Notes under the pieces: generated by a model
Databases searched by the model: none
What the model saw: the letters and a program-made list of their open reading frames with translations, nothing else
Told to the model about the DNA's origin: nothing
Shown: piece by piece, positions 23,160 through 30,240 of the stretch
Position numbering within the stretch: position 1 is the first letter of the stretch
How the letters are laid out: each line of letters begins with the position of its first letter
DNA from: Maribacter sp.
GTDB taxonomy: Bacteria; Bacteroidota; Bacteroidia; Flavobacteriales; Flavobacteriaceae
Reading direction: 5' to 3'
DNA: 32,836 bases
Assembly: GCA_023141835.1 (NCBI GenBank)
Contig: JAGLKG010000211.1
Span: 1 to 32,836 of the forward strand
Translations under genes and position numbers: made by a program

Positions 23160-24740
23160 ATGAAAGCAATAAAAAACATTGGCCTTATCCTTTTTTTAAT
23201 AGGTCTTGGCATATTTACCTCACTAACATTCCTTGGAAAGTTTCAGGTTGATCAGAACATCTTGGATCAGGTCATTTCAGAAAAAGGAATTAAAAGTGAG
23301 GTTTTCATCAAAGAACTGCAAAATAACCTTGTTGGCAAGGAGTTCAGTGGTATGCTATCATTTTCTACCAAGATCGTCACTGCTTTGAAAATGGCAAATG
23401 CGCAACACCGAAAAAACAAGGAATATAAAAAAGTGACCTATATAAACCCCAATGATATGGCTGCCTACATTGGAAAAAAATCAGGTAGTGGTTTTATAGC
23501 CAATAATAAAGGGTTAATGTGGTTTCTGACCTTTGGGCTGGGCATTCTTGGATCTCTTATGTTCATTATCCCAAACGTTGTTTTATTAGGCAAAAAAGGG
23601 ATTAAAAACGACGGCATCTATCTAGAAAATGCAACCAATAGAGGGTGGATCGCCTGGTTGGTCTTCATCTTCCTGGTTTCATTTTATCTCATTCTTTATT
23701 TCCGGTCCGAATACGCCGTGAATTGGACCTACCTGGTAGACCCAATCAGCGAAGGTATTAGTGGCAACCCAGCGGGACATTGGTTTGTTTATGGATTCAT
23801 GTACTGTGTGGTTATGACGGTAATGGCCATCCGCATGTATATCAAATACAGGCACAATATGTACCAAATGGTGCGGACGACATCGGTATTGTTCTTTCAG
23901 ATTATATTTGCCTTTTTGATTCCAGAAATCATGGTACGCCTACAAATGCCCTATTACGATTTCAAAAATGCTTTCCCCTTGGATTATGATTTCTTTTTTA
24001 GCTGGAATTTAAAAGAGCTTTTGGCCAGCGGTGGCATTGGATTGTTCATTCTAGTATGGGGCATTGTGTTGACCTTGATCATAGTACCCGTTATGGTTTA
24101 CTTTTTTGGGAAAAGATGGTATTGTTCATGGGTATGTGGTTGCGGCGGACTAGCCGAGACTTTAGGAGATCCGTATAGACAACACTCAAGCAAATCGCTT
24201 TTTTCTTGGAAAGTTGAGCGATGGCTTGTTCATGGGGTATTGGTCTTCGCAGTAACCATGACTTTAATGACATTATATAGTTTCTTCTCTGAATCAAGCA
24301 CTGTTTTGGGCATAAAAACACAAAGTGTTCAAAATACATATAGCCTTTTAATCGGGGCATTTTTCGCCGGAGTGATAGGCACAGGTTTCTATCCCATTTT
24401 CGGGAACAGGGTTTGGTGCAGGTTTGGATGCCCATTAGCGGCCTATTTAGGTTTTGTACAACGATTTAAATCCCGCTTTAGAATTACCACCAATGGTGGC
24501 CAATGCATTTCATGCGGCAACTGTTCTACCTATTGCGAGCAAGGTATAGACGTAAGGGCCTATGCCCAAAAAGGTGAAAACATTGTTCGGTCAAGCTGTG
24601 TAGGTTGTGGTATTTGCTCTGCAGTGTGCCCTAGGGGAGTTCTAAAACTGGAAAATGGACCATTAAAAGGGCGAATAAATCCAACGCAGGTGCTTTTAGG
24701 CAATACTGTGGATTTAATGGAATTGATGAATAAAAAGTAA
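23160..24740 (+). CDS. membrane polyferredoxin, NosR/NapH/CcoG-like 4Fe-4S protein
   Basis: A 526-residue integral membrane electron carrier. Hydrophobic segments are near residues 7-25, 118-143, 163-181, 206-224, 240-258, 292-316, 357-375 and 396-412. Cys motifs of the NosR/NapH type follow: YCSWVCGCGG (Cys322, 326, 328) and WCRFGCP (Cys420, 424). Two 4Fe-4S clusters are coded by CISCGNCSTYC (449-459) and CVGCGICSAVCP (480-491). The N-terminal 30-115 loop between the first two helices is likely periplasmic. The first motif lacks the Pro of CxxxCP. It pairs with the FAD oxidoreductase upstream (9-base gap). No nos, nap or cbb3 oxidase genes are in the window, so the electron acceptor is not known; CcoG is another relative but differs in layout. 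Confidence 0.85.
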   Translation: MKAIKNIGLILFLIGLGIFTSLTFLGKFQVDQNILDQVISEKGIKSEVFIKELQNNLVGKEFSGMLSFSTKIVTALKMANAQHRKNKEYKKVTYINPNDMAAYIGKKSGSGFIANNKGLMWFLTFGLGILGSLMFIIPNVVLLGKKGIKNDGIYLENATNRGWIAWLVFIFLVSFYLILYFRSEYAVNWTYLVDPISEGISGNPAGHWFVYGFMYCVVMTVMAIRMYIKYRHNMYQMVRTTSVLFFQIIFAFLIPEIMVRLQMPYYDFKNAFPLDYDFFFSWNLKELLASGGIGLFILVWGIVLTLIIVPVMVYFFGKRWYCSWVCGCGGLAETLGDPYRQHSSKSLFSWKVERWLVHGVLVFAVTMTLMTLYSFFSESSTVLGIKTQSVQNTYSLLIGAFFAGVIGTGFYPIFGNRVWCRFGCPLAAYLGFVQRFKSRFRITTNGGQCISCGNCSTYCEQGIDVRAYAQKGENIVRSSCVGCGICSAVCPRGVLKLENGPLKGRINPTQVLLGNTVDLMELMNKK

Positions 24741-24838
24741 GCAAAACTATATGACATATAATACTAAGCTTATCTCAGTGACCTTGTATAACATATTCCA
24801 GTCCAATTAATAACCCAAAAGACAAATTGATAAAATAT

Positions 24839-24860
24839 TGTCACGCTGAGCTTGTCGAAG
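24839..24860 (+). repeat. left 22-nt inverted repeat of the GIY-YIG element
   Basis: Starts TGTCAC and contains CTGAGCTTGTCGAAG. It matches the reverse complement of 25192-25213 at 20 of 22 positions; the two mismatches are at positions 6 and 7. The GAGCTTGTCGAAG core is a repeat type common between genes in Bacteroidota genomes. It lies 15 bases before the GIY-YIG ATG. Confidence 0.9.
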
Positions 24861-24875
24861 CGCAATCCATTAGCA

Positions 24876-25211
24876 ATGAGATTTTACTACGTTTACATTT
24901 TACAATGTTCCGATAGCACTTACTATACAGGTATGACCAATAACCTAGAAAGAAGATTTGTCCAACACAATGCAGGATATAAAAAGAATGGTTATACATT
25001 TAACAGAAGACCTGTAAAGTTAAAATGGCATGTACACTGTACCAACCCATCTGAAGCAATTAAAATTGAAAAACAAATTAAAGGCTGGTCACATAAAAAG
25101 AAAGAAGCTCTAATAAATGAGAATTGGCAAGACCTTATAGATTTCTCTAAAAACTATACAGAGTTCGGACGTCCTGACAATAGAGATTTGTCTTCGACAA
25201 GCTCAGACTGA
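24876..25211 (+). CDS. GIY-YIG nuclease bounded by inverted repeats
   Basis: A 111-residue single-domain GIY-YIG endonuclease of the UPF0213/URI1-like group. The GIY part is YYVYILQCSD and the YIG part is YYTG (16-19); the catalytic Arg lies in NLERRF (Arg26/27) and the metal-binding Glu in IEKQIKGW (Glu65), so it should be active. It starts at the ATG at 24876; a TTG at 24852 inside the left repeat would add eight residues coded by the repeat. The C-terminus SSTSSD and the TGA stop are coded by the right repeat, so the gene and repeat have fused. The neighbours run in the same direction but the gaps (135 and 28 bases) and the repeats suggest an insertion rather than an operon member. Confidence 0.9.
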   Translation: MRFYYVYILQCSDSTYYTGMTNNLERRFVQHNAGYKKNGYTFNRRPVKLKWHVHCTNPSEAIKIEKQIKGWSHKKKEALINENWQDLIDFSKNYTEFGRPDNRDLSSTSSD

Positions 25212-25213
25212 CA
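25192..25213 (-). repeat. right 22-nt inverted repeat of the GIY-YIG element
   Basis: Plus-strand CTTCGACAAGCTCAG then ACTGACA; the reverse complement of the left repeat with two mismatches. It codes the last five codons plus the stop of the nuclease gene (the preceding Ser codon overlaps its edge). Confidence 0.9.
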
Positions 25214-25239
25214 TTTTTTAATTTCAAACGTCATAGCAA

Positions 25240-25728
25240 ATGGCATCAAAATTCACATATATTATCTTCATCTTTCTAGGTCTATTGACCATCCAAAAAG
25301 AAAAAGAAAAAAAATACTACAAAGACTACTATGTATCCGGCCAACTCAAATCAGAGGGTTGGCTAGAAAATGACCTAAAAAAGGGGTACTGGAAATTCTA
25401 TTATGAAAGTGGCAGAATTTCAGCGCAAGGACATTACGAAAACAATAAAAGAGAAAAGTATTGGTATTTTTACGCCCTAAATGGAATTAAATCCAAGGAA
25501 GGAAATTATGTCCATGGGCAAATGACCAAATGGTGGTTGTTCTATGATGCCAAAGGCAAGATCAGTCATAAATGTCAATTAAGCAATGGAAATAAAGATG
25601 GGTACTGTCTCAAATATAAGAACGAAGAACTGGTCTCGGCCGAAAAATATCGAAATGGAAAAAAAATCAAGGAATGGTTCAATTTTGTTGATTTTCAGCG
25701 AGAAAACAAACTATCCGATTTAAAATAA
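25240..25728 (+). CDS. YwqK/MORN-repeat-like protein
   Basis: A 162-residue protein with an N-terminal hydrophobic segment (about residues 5-19) that may be a signal peptide or anchor. It has three or four repeats of about 20 residues with the form G-W/Y-x-F-Y-x-x-G-x-x-x-x-x-G-x-Y, for example KKGYWKFYYESGRISAQGHY and REKYWYFYALNGIKSKEGNY, typical of the MORN_2/YwqK antitoxin family. In Bacteroidota such proteins are mostly not true antitoxins, and no toxin gene is near. The stop overlaps the next ATG by one base (TAATG), so it is coupled to the GT2 gene. Confidence 0.82.
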   Translation: MASKFTYIIFIFLGLLTIQKEKEKKYYKDYYVSGQLKSEGWLENDLKKGYWKFYYESGRISAQGHYENNKREKYWYFYALNGIKSKEGNYVHGQMTKWWLFYDAKGKISHKCQLSNGNKDGYCLKYKNEELVSAEKYRNGKKIKEWFNFVDFQRENKLSDLK

Positions 25729-26417
25729 TGGCAAACATAAAGGTTATAATCCCTGCCTTCAACGAGGCAGATTCAATTGCCCAAGTAATACATGAAATTC
25801 CGGATATCGTTTCTGAGATTATTGTGGTAAACAATAATTCAAGTGATGAAACCGCAAAAAAAGCCCAAGATGCAGGCGCTACCGTCCTTACTGAAAACAA
25901 GAAAGGCTATGGCCATGCATGTCTTTGTGGAATGGATTATGTAGCCAAACAATCCAACCTGCCCGATATTATCGTATTTATTGACGGAGACTACTCTGAT
26001 TATCCGGAAGAGATGACGAAAGTAATCAAACCTATTCTCGACCAAAGTATAGATTTTGTTATTGGAGCCAGGGTAAAGAAGAAAAGGGAAAAAGGAAGTA
26101 TGACGCCCCAGCAAGTTTTCGGCAATTGGTTGGCCACCTTTTTAATGAAATTGCTTTTTAGAGCAACATTCACGGACCTAGGACCGTTTAGGGCCATAAA
26201 ATATGACAGGTTATTGGCCTTGGAAATGGAGGACAAAACCTATGGCTGGACGGTGGAGATGCAGCTTAAGGCATTAAAAAATAAAATTACATATACCGAA
26301 GTACCAGTACGTTACAAAAAAAGAATTGGTATTTCGAAAGTATCAGGAACCGTAAAAGGTAGTATATTTGCAGGCGTAAAAATCCTGGGGTGGATATTTA
26401 AATATAGTTTGAAATAA
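25728..26417 (+). CDS. family 2 glycosyltransferase, dolichol-phosphate-mannose-synthase-like
   Basis: A 229-residue GT-A enzyme probably transferring a sugar from a nucleotide donor to a polyprenyl phosphate on the cytoplasmic face. Motifs are KVIIPAFNEADSIAQVI (5-21), VVNNNSSDET, the DGDYSDYPEE metal motif (DxD-like), and TDLGPFRAIKYDRLLAL, followed by TYGWTVEMQLKAL and a C-terminal VRYKKRIGISKVSGT. There is no transmembrane tail, so it should be a soluble or peripheral member. It is coupled to the YwqK-like gene and lies 1 base before the CESA-like gene. A polyprenyl-phosphate mannose or glucose synthase would supply the donor for the polytopic transferase at 28658. Confidence 0.87.
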   Translation: MANIKVIIPAFNEADSIAQVIHEIPDIVSEIIVVNNNSSDETAKKAQDAGATVLTENKKGYGHACLCGMDYVAKQSNLPDIIVFIDGDYSDYPEEMTKVIKPILDQSIDFVIGARVKKKREKGSMTPQQVFGNWLATFLMKLLFRATFTDLGPFRAIKYDRLLALEMEDKTYGWTVEMQLKALKNKITYTEVPVRYKKRIGISKVSGTVKGSIFAGVKILGWIFKYSLK

Positions 26418-26418
26418 A

Positions 26419-27903
26419 ATGAGTCTGACAATCGCATACATAATCATAGCCATCTACAGTGTTGCCTTGCTGTTGATATTCTTTTATAGTTTGGCACAAT
26501 TGAACCTGTTGGTCAATTACCTAGGGTATAAAAAAAGAAATCATGAGGCTCCTAAATTCAATCTTTTGAATCCCAGAGAGATTCCCTTTGTCACCATACA
26601 ACTTCCGGTATACAATGAGGAATATGTCATGGAAAGACTATTGGATAATATCGCCAAAATAGAATATCCAAAAAGTAAATTGGAAATACAGGTTTTGGAT
26701 GATTCTACAGATGATACCGTTCAAGATACTGCCGAAAAGATTAAGGTTTTACAGGAAAGCGGACTTGACATTCAACATATACGTCGGGAAAATCGTCAGG
26801 GTTTTAAGGCTGGGGCCCTAAAAGAAGGATTGTTGACTGCTAAGGGAGACTTCATTGCCATATTCGATGCAGACTTTTTACCAGATTCGGATTGGTTGAA
26901 GAAAACTGTCATTTATTTTAAGGATAAAGAAATCGGAGTTGTCCAGACCCGTTGGGGTCATATTAACCGTGACTATTCCACATTGACCAAAATACAGGCC
27001 TTTGCACTTGATGCCCATTTTACTTTGGAACAAGTGGGTAGAAATTCAAAAGGCCATTTTATAAATTTCAATGGTACGGCGGGTATTTGGCGTAAAGAAT
27101 GTATTCTAGATGCTGGCAACTGGGAAGGGGACACCTTGACCGAAGATTTAGACCTTAGTTATCGCGCACAATTGAAGAATTGGAAATTCAAATATTTGGA
27201 GGATGTTGAAACCCCAGCTGAACTTCCGGTCGTCATCAGCGCCGCCCGCTCCCAACAGTTCAGATGGAATAAAGGGGGAGCCGAGAACTTTAGAAAAACG
27301 GTCTGGAACGTTATCTTGGCCAAGAACATATCCTTTAAAACAAAGTTTCATGGCGTGATGCATTTATTGAATAGCTCTATGTTTCTTTGTGTCTTTATTG
27401 TGGCAATTTTAAGCATTCCAACCATGTATATTAAGAACATGTACGTTGATTTGGGTGGGGTTTTTAGTGCACTGAGTTTCTTTATCCTAAGTACCATTAT
27501 TCTATTTATTTGTTATTGGTTTACTTACAAGAGTATCCAAGGAAGTGGTTTGGATAATTTTGTTGATTACATTAAAATCTTCTTTACTTTTTTCTCAGTG
27601 GCCCTGGGCTTCTCTTTGCACAATTCAATTGCTGTTTTAGAAGGTCATATGGGGAAAAGAAGTGAGTTTGTACGAACACCAAAATTCAATTTGAATAGTC
27701 TTACTGACAGTTGGAAAGGAAATAAATATCTTTCTAAAAAACTTTCCCGTAACATGATACTGGAATTTGCTTTAATGGTATATTTTCTGTTTGGAATGTA
27801 CAGTGCCGTTCCTTTAAATGATTTTGGCTTGTTTCCTTTTCATTTTATGCTGTTTGCCGGATTTGGCTTTGTATTCTTCAAATCGCTTACAGCTAGGGCT
27901 TAG
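26419..27903 (+). CDS. membrane GT2 glycosyltransferase, cellulose-synthase-like
   Basis: A 494-residue membrane enzyme with a GT-A domain on the cytoplasmic side. One helix at about residues 5-33, then PFVTIQLPVYNEEYVMERLL (56-75), Asp94/95 in LDDSTDD, DADF (150-153), the base motif TEDLDL (241-246) and the processive-type QQFRW (279-283), then four or five C-terminal helices (about 315-490). These D, DxD, TED, QxxRW motifs are those of cellulose synthase, hyaluronan synthase and glucomannan synthase-like enzymes, but the chain length made (a polymer or one glycolipid sugar) is not shown. No PilZ domain is present. It follows the GT2 gene by one base. Confidence 0.9.
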   Translation: MSLTIAYIIIAIYSVALLLIFFYSLAQLNLLVNYLGYKKRNHEAPKFNLLNPREIPFVTIQLPVYNEEYVMERLLDNIAKIEYPKSKLEIQVLDDSTDDTVQDTAEKIKVLQESGLDIQHIRRENRQGFKAGALKEGLLTAKGDFIAIFDADFLPDSDWLKKTVIYFKDKEIGVVQTRWGHINRDYSTLTKIQAFALDAHFTLEQVGRNSKGHFINFNGTAGIWRKECILDAGNWEGDTLTEDLDLSYRAQLKNWKFKYLEDVETPAELPVVISAARSQQFRWNKGGAENFRKTVWNVILAKNISFKTKFHGVMHLLNSSMFLCVFIVAILSIPTMYIKNMYVDLGGVFSALSFFILSTIILFICYWFTYKSIQGSGLDNFVDYIKIFFTFFSVALGFSLHNSIAVLEGHMGKRSEFVRTPKFNLNSLTDSWKGNKYLSKKLSRNMILEFALMVYFLFGMYSAVPLNDFGLFPFHFMLFAGFGFVFFKSLTARA

Positions 27904-28012
27904 GCATAAACCAAACTTTATTTCTTTGCCTTTTTTAAGCAGCTCGGCTTTAGTCAAATTATCTGGATTCAGATTTGTTTTCTTTTTCTACTTCAATATT
28001 GGCTTTAACAGT

Positions 28013-28020
28013 TATATTTG
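28013..28020 (+). promoter_or_regulatory. -7 promoter box before the DoxX-like gene
   Basis: TATATTTG matches TAnnTTTG, about 53 bases before the ATG at 28074. The gap 27904-28073 after the CESA-like gene is otherwise T-rich and shows no hairpin terminator. Confidence 0.45.
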
Positions 28021-28073
28021 AGTTAGAGAATTAATGTGGTTTGTTGACCTCCCAAAAAAACAACTACAAGGAT

Positions 28074-28502
28074 ATGTATGGAAAAATAGTTAAACTCTTT
28101 TTAAGGTTAGGAATCGGAGTCGGATTTCTGTCCGCTGTTGCAGATAGATTGGGGTTTTGGCCCGACACCATTGCAGCATGGGGGAATTGGGGTTCATTTT
28201 TGGATTATACAGCGGTTATCAATCCATGGGTGCCAGAAACAATAATTCCAATCCTAGGATTCATTGCTACTTTAGCAGAAGCGTTGTTCGGATTATGTCT
28301 CCTTTTAGGTTTTAAAACAGAGTTGATTGCAAAATTAAGTGGTTATCTGTTGCTCATATTTGCGCTGGCAATTACTTTTTCATCAGGTATTAAGGGCGCG
28401 TTTGATTATTCCGTGTTTGCTGCATCGGGTGCTGCGTTTGCTTTGAGTCTTTTGAGCGATAAGTATTTGGAACTAGACCTTTTGTTTTCTATAAAGAAAT
28501 AA
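28074..28502 (+). CDS. DoxX-like four-helix membrane protein
   Basis: A 142-residue protein with four hydrophobic segments (about residues 5-23, 54-72, 82-99 and 104-123), matching DoxX/SURF4-type small membrane proteins. The N-terminal LFLRLGIGVGFLSAVADRLG is the family's usual first helix with its basic and acidic pair. The biochemical role of this family is unresolved; links to quinone or thiosulfate oxidation apply only to archaeal DoxDA. The ATG at 28074 is chosen; a TTG at 28041 would add an unlikely basic extension. It sits alone between the glycosyltransferase genes, with its own promoter box. Confidence 0.8.
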   Translation: MYGKIVKLFLRLGIGVGFLSAVADRLGFWPDTIAAWGNWGSFLDYTAVINPWVPETIIPILGFIATLAEALFGLCLLLGFKTELIAKLSGYLLLIFALAITFSSGIKGAFDYSVFAASGAAFALSLLSDKYLELDLLFSIKK

Positions 28503-28657
28503 CAGCACTGGTATTTCCATGATTTCTCTAGAACAAAGTAGTGTAGTTAATTTTAAAACATTCTTCGAAGTATACAAAGTCCGTTGATTTTAGAATTTGT
28601 AGTACGAAACATATTTTATTTTTTCGTTTCTTCGTAAAATAGCCATTACCAACCACT

Positions 28658-30019
28658 ATGTTTCGTAAAACCCTATCCTATTGGAGGCTTCATAAAATTC
28701 CACTTTTATTGGCAATTTTAAGCATTGGCTTTTACTATTTCTTTGCCTACCATTTAGAGCGTACGGATTTCTTAAAATTGATTACCCTTTTCGGGAGTCT
28801 GTTTTTCTTATGCTACAAGCTCATTCAATTTGAAAAATGGAATTTCAAATTTCTATTGGTCGTCGGCATCCTTTTTCGCTTGGTGTTCCTAATTGCGGAG
28901 CCCAATCTTTCGCAGGACTATTATCGTTTCATCTGGGATGGGGAATTGGTCGGTAATTTTATCAATCCGTATTTACATTTGCCCAATACCTTAATTGAAC
29001 AACAGGACCTGATTGTCTCCAATGCCCAGGAATTACATCAAGGCATGGGAACATTAAGTGCGAGACACTTCAGTAACTATCCCCCTTTGAATCAATTTTT
29101 ATTTGCCCTGGCAACCTTTTTGGGAGGAAAGAGTATTTTGGGTTCTGTCATAACCATGCGCATGATCATCTTATTTTCTGATCTCGCCATATTTTATTTT
29201 GGACGAAAATTACTCAAAAACCTCAACCTATCCCCTCATCTTATCTTTTGGTACTTTTTAAATCCATTGATTATAGTCGAGCTCACCGGAAACCTTCATT
29301 TTGAAGGCGTCATGCTTGCCTTTTTCGTTGCATCACTTTATTTGCTTTCAATAAAAAAATGGGTTTTGGCAGCTGTTTTATATGCACTGTCCATATCCGT
29401 GAAATTGGTACCATTGATATTTCTGCCTCTTTTCTTAAAACATTTTGGGTTAAAAAAGAGCATCCCTTTCTTTGCTATAATCGGCATTACTTCAGTTATA
29501 CTTTTAGCTCCATTTTTCTCGACCGAGTTCATAACAAACTATTCCAATACCATAGGGCTTTGGTTTTCAAATTTTGAATTCAATGCGGGATTGTACAATG
29601 TAATCAAACAATTTGCCATTCAATTCGAAATAAAACCATGGAAATTGATAAAGACCTATGGTAAGATCACACCATACGTGATTATCATACTTGTATTATT
29701 GTTCACTTTTTTGAGAAAAAATCAGAAACTATCTGTCTTGATTTCCTCCATGCTTTGGATTTTGACGATTTATTATTTTCTAACTACGACAATCCATCCT
29801 TGGTACATTATATTCTTGGCCTTATTGACAATTTTTACCCAATATAAGTATGCTCTTGTGTGGTCGTTACTGGTCATTCTCAGCTACTATGCTTATTCCC
29901 AAATCAGTTTCAAGGAAAACTTGGGGTTACTTGCCGTTGAATATATTGCCGTATATGGATTTTTAATTTTCGAATTATTTAGACATAAGGGACAAAAATT
30001 GCTTTTTCGTAAAAATTGA
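28658..30019 (+). CDS. polytopic glycosyltransferase, DUF2029/GT-C mannosyltransferase-like
   Basis: A 453-residue protein with about 12 hydrophobic segments. The first large loop carries the GT-C acidic signature NLSQDYYRFIWDGELVGN (conserved Asp), followed by HFSNYPPLNQ (Tyr-Pro-Pro), which is shared by polyprenyl-phosphate-dependent mannosyltransferases. GNLHFEGVMLAFF lies on a later helix. Such enzymes move a sugar from a lipid-phosphate donor to a lipid or glycan outside the membrane. The donor may come from the GT2 at 25728. Separated by 155 bases of featureless sequence from the DoxX-like gene, so independent transcription is possible. Confidence 0.78.
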   Translation: MFRKTLSYWRLHKIPLLLAILSIGFYYFFAYHLERTDFLKLITLFGSLFFLCYKLIQFEKWNFKFLLVVGILFRLVFLIAEPNLSQDYYRFIWDGELVGNFINPYLHLPNTLIEQQDLIVSNAQELHQGMGTLSARHFSNYPPLNQFLFALATFLGGKSILGSVITMRMIILFSDLAIFYFGRKLLKNLNLSPHLIFWYFLNPLIIVELTGNLHFEGVMLAFFVASLYLLSIKKWVLAAVLYALSISVKLVPLIFLPLFLKHFGLKKSIPFFAIIGITSVILLAPFFSTEFITNYSNTIGLWFSNFEFNAGLYNVIKQFAIQFEIKPWKLIKTYGKITPYVIIILVLLFTFLRKNQKLSVLISSMLWILTIYYFLTTTIHPWYIIFLALLTIFTQYKYALVWSLLVILSYYAYSQISFKENLGLLAVEYIAVYGFLIFELFRHKGQKLLFRKN

Positions 30020-30042
30020 ATTCCAAGCCATGGCTTTTCAAT
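30015..30042. repeat. imperfect palindrome between the GT-C gene and the arginine leader
   Basis: AAGCCATGGCTT (30025-30036) is a perfect 12-nt palindrome, and ATTGAA (30015-30020) pairs with TTCAAT (30037-30042) outside a 4-nt bulge. It overlaps the stop of the GT-C gene and ends 8 bases before the leader's -7 box, so it could be a weak terminator or an operator. Confidence 0.6.
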
Positions 30043-30050
30043 TTAATTTG

Positions 30051-30058
30051 TACATTTG
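30051..30058 (+). promoter_or_regulatory. -7 promoter box of the arginine leader
   Basis: TACATTTG fits TAnnTTTG and ends 7 bases before the leader-peptide ATG at 30066. Transcription would then start within a few bases of the ATG, giving a very short 5' end, as is usual for attenuation leaders. No strong -33 TTTG was found at the right distance. Confidence 0.6.
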
Positions 30059-30065
30059 CCAAGTA

Positions 30066-30149
30066 ATGAAGAACGAACTATATATTTCTGCAACTAATTG
30101 GGCATTTGCTCCCAATCGTTCATTTACACCCACACGCCGTCGCCCGTAA
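30066..30149 (+). CDS. candidate arginine leader peptide (27 aa)
   Basis: An ATG-started 27-codon frame begins MKNELYISATNW and ends NRSFTPTRRRP then TAA. Arg codons are at 18 (CGT) and, consecutively, 24-26 (CGC CGT CGC), just before the stop. It lies 91 bases before the first gene of the arginine operon (GNAT-argG-argC). Stalling of ribosomes at the Arg run when charged tRNA-Arg is low could control folding of the RNA that follows, as in known amino-acid leader peptides. It is too short to be assessed by homology here; the codon cluster, position and promoter support it. Confidence 0.65.
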   Translation: MKNELYISATNWAFAPNRSFTPTRRRP

Positions 30150-30187
30150 GGGTGTCTACTATTCTGGAGATAGGTGTGTCCATTTCC
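30126..30187 (+). promoter_or_regulatory. candidate attenuator of the arginine operon
   Basis: Several mutually exclusive pairings overlap the Arg codons. CGCCC (30141-30145) pairs with GGGTG (30150-30154) around a GTAA tetraloop that holds the leader stop codon. ACACCC (30126-30131) can instead pair with GGGTGT (30150-30155). ACACGCC (30132-30138, Arg codon 24) can pair with GGTGTGT (30173-30179), which would block a downstream hairpin GGAGAT/ATTTCC (30166-30187). There is no T run directly after that last hairpin; the nearest is about 25 bases on. The switch may therefore act by another route than intrinsic termination. Confidence 0.45.
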
Positions 30188-30240
30188 GCAAAAACTCAAA
30201 CAAATCATTTTTCAATATTTTTTATTTAAACTAAGTAACA

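Larger units (their letters stand above)
24839..25213 (+). mobile_element. candidate repeat-bounded GIY-YIG element
   Basis: A 375-bp unit made of a 22-nt repeat, one GIY-YIG nuclease gene and the inverted repeat copy. No second gene, transposase motif or clear target-site duplication was found (left flank TAAAATAT, right flank TTTTTTAA). By analogy with REP sequences and the RAYT transposases that mobilise them in proteobacteria, the nuclease may act on, or be maintained with, these repeats. This is a proposal from architecture only. Confidence 0.55.

Noticed and set aside
24741-24838. Terminator after the polyferredoxin gene
   Set aside because: No stable hairpin with a T run could be drawn in this gap.
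24839-25213. Classical insertion sequence
   Set aside because: No transposase catalytic motif (DDE, HUH or serine type) and no clear target-site duplication; kept only as a candidate repeat-bounded element.
25240-25728. Toxin-antitoxin pair based on the YwqK-like protein
   Set aside because: No toxin-like gene adjoins it; the next gene is a standard glycosyltransferase.
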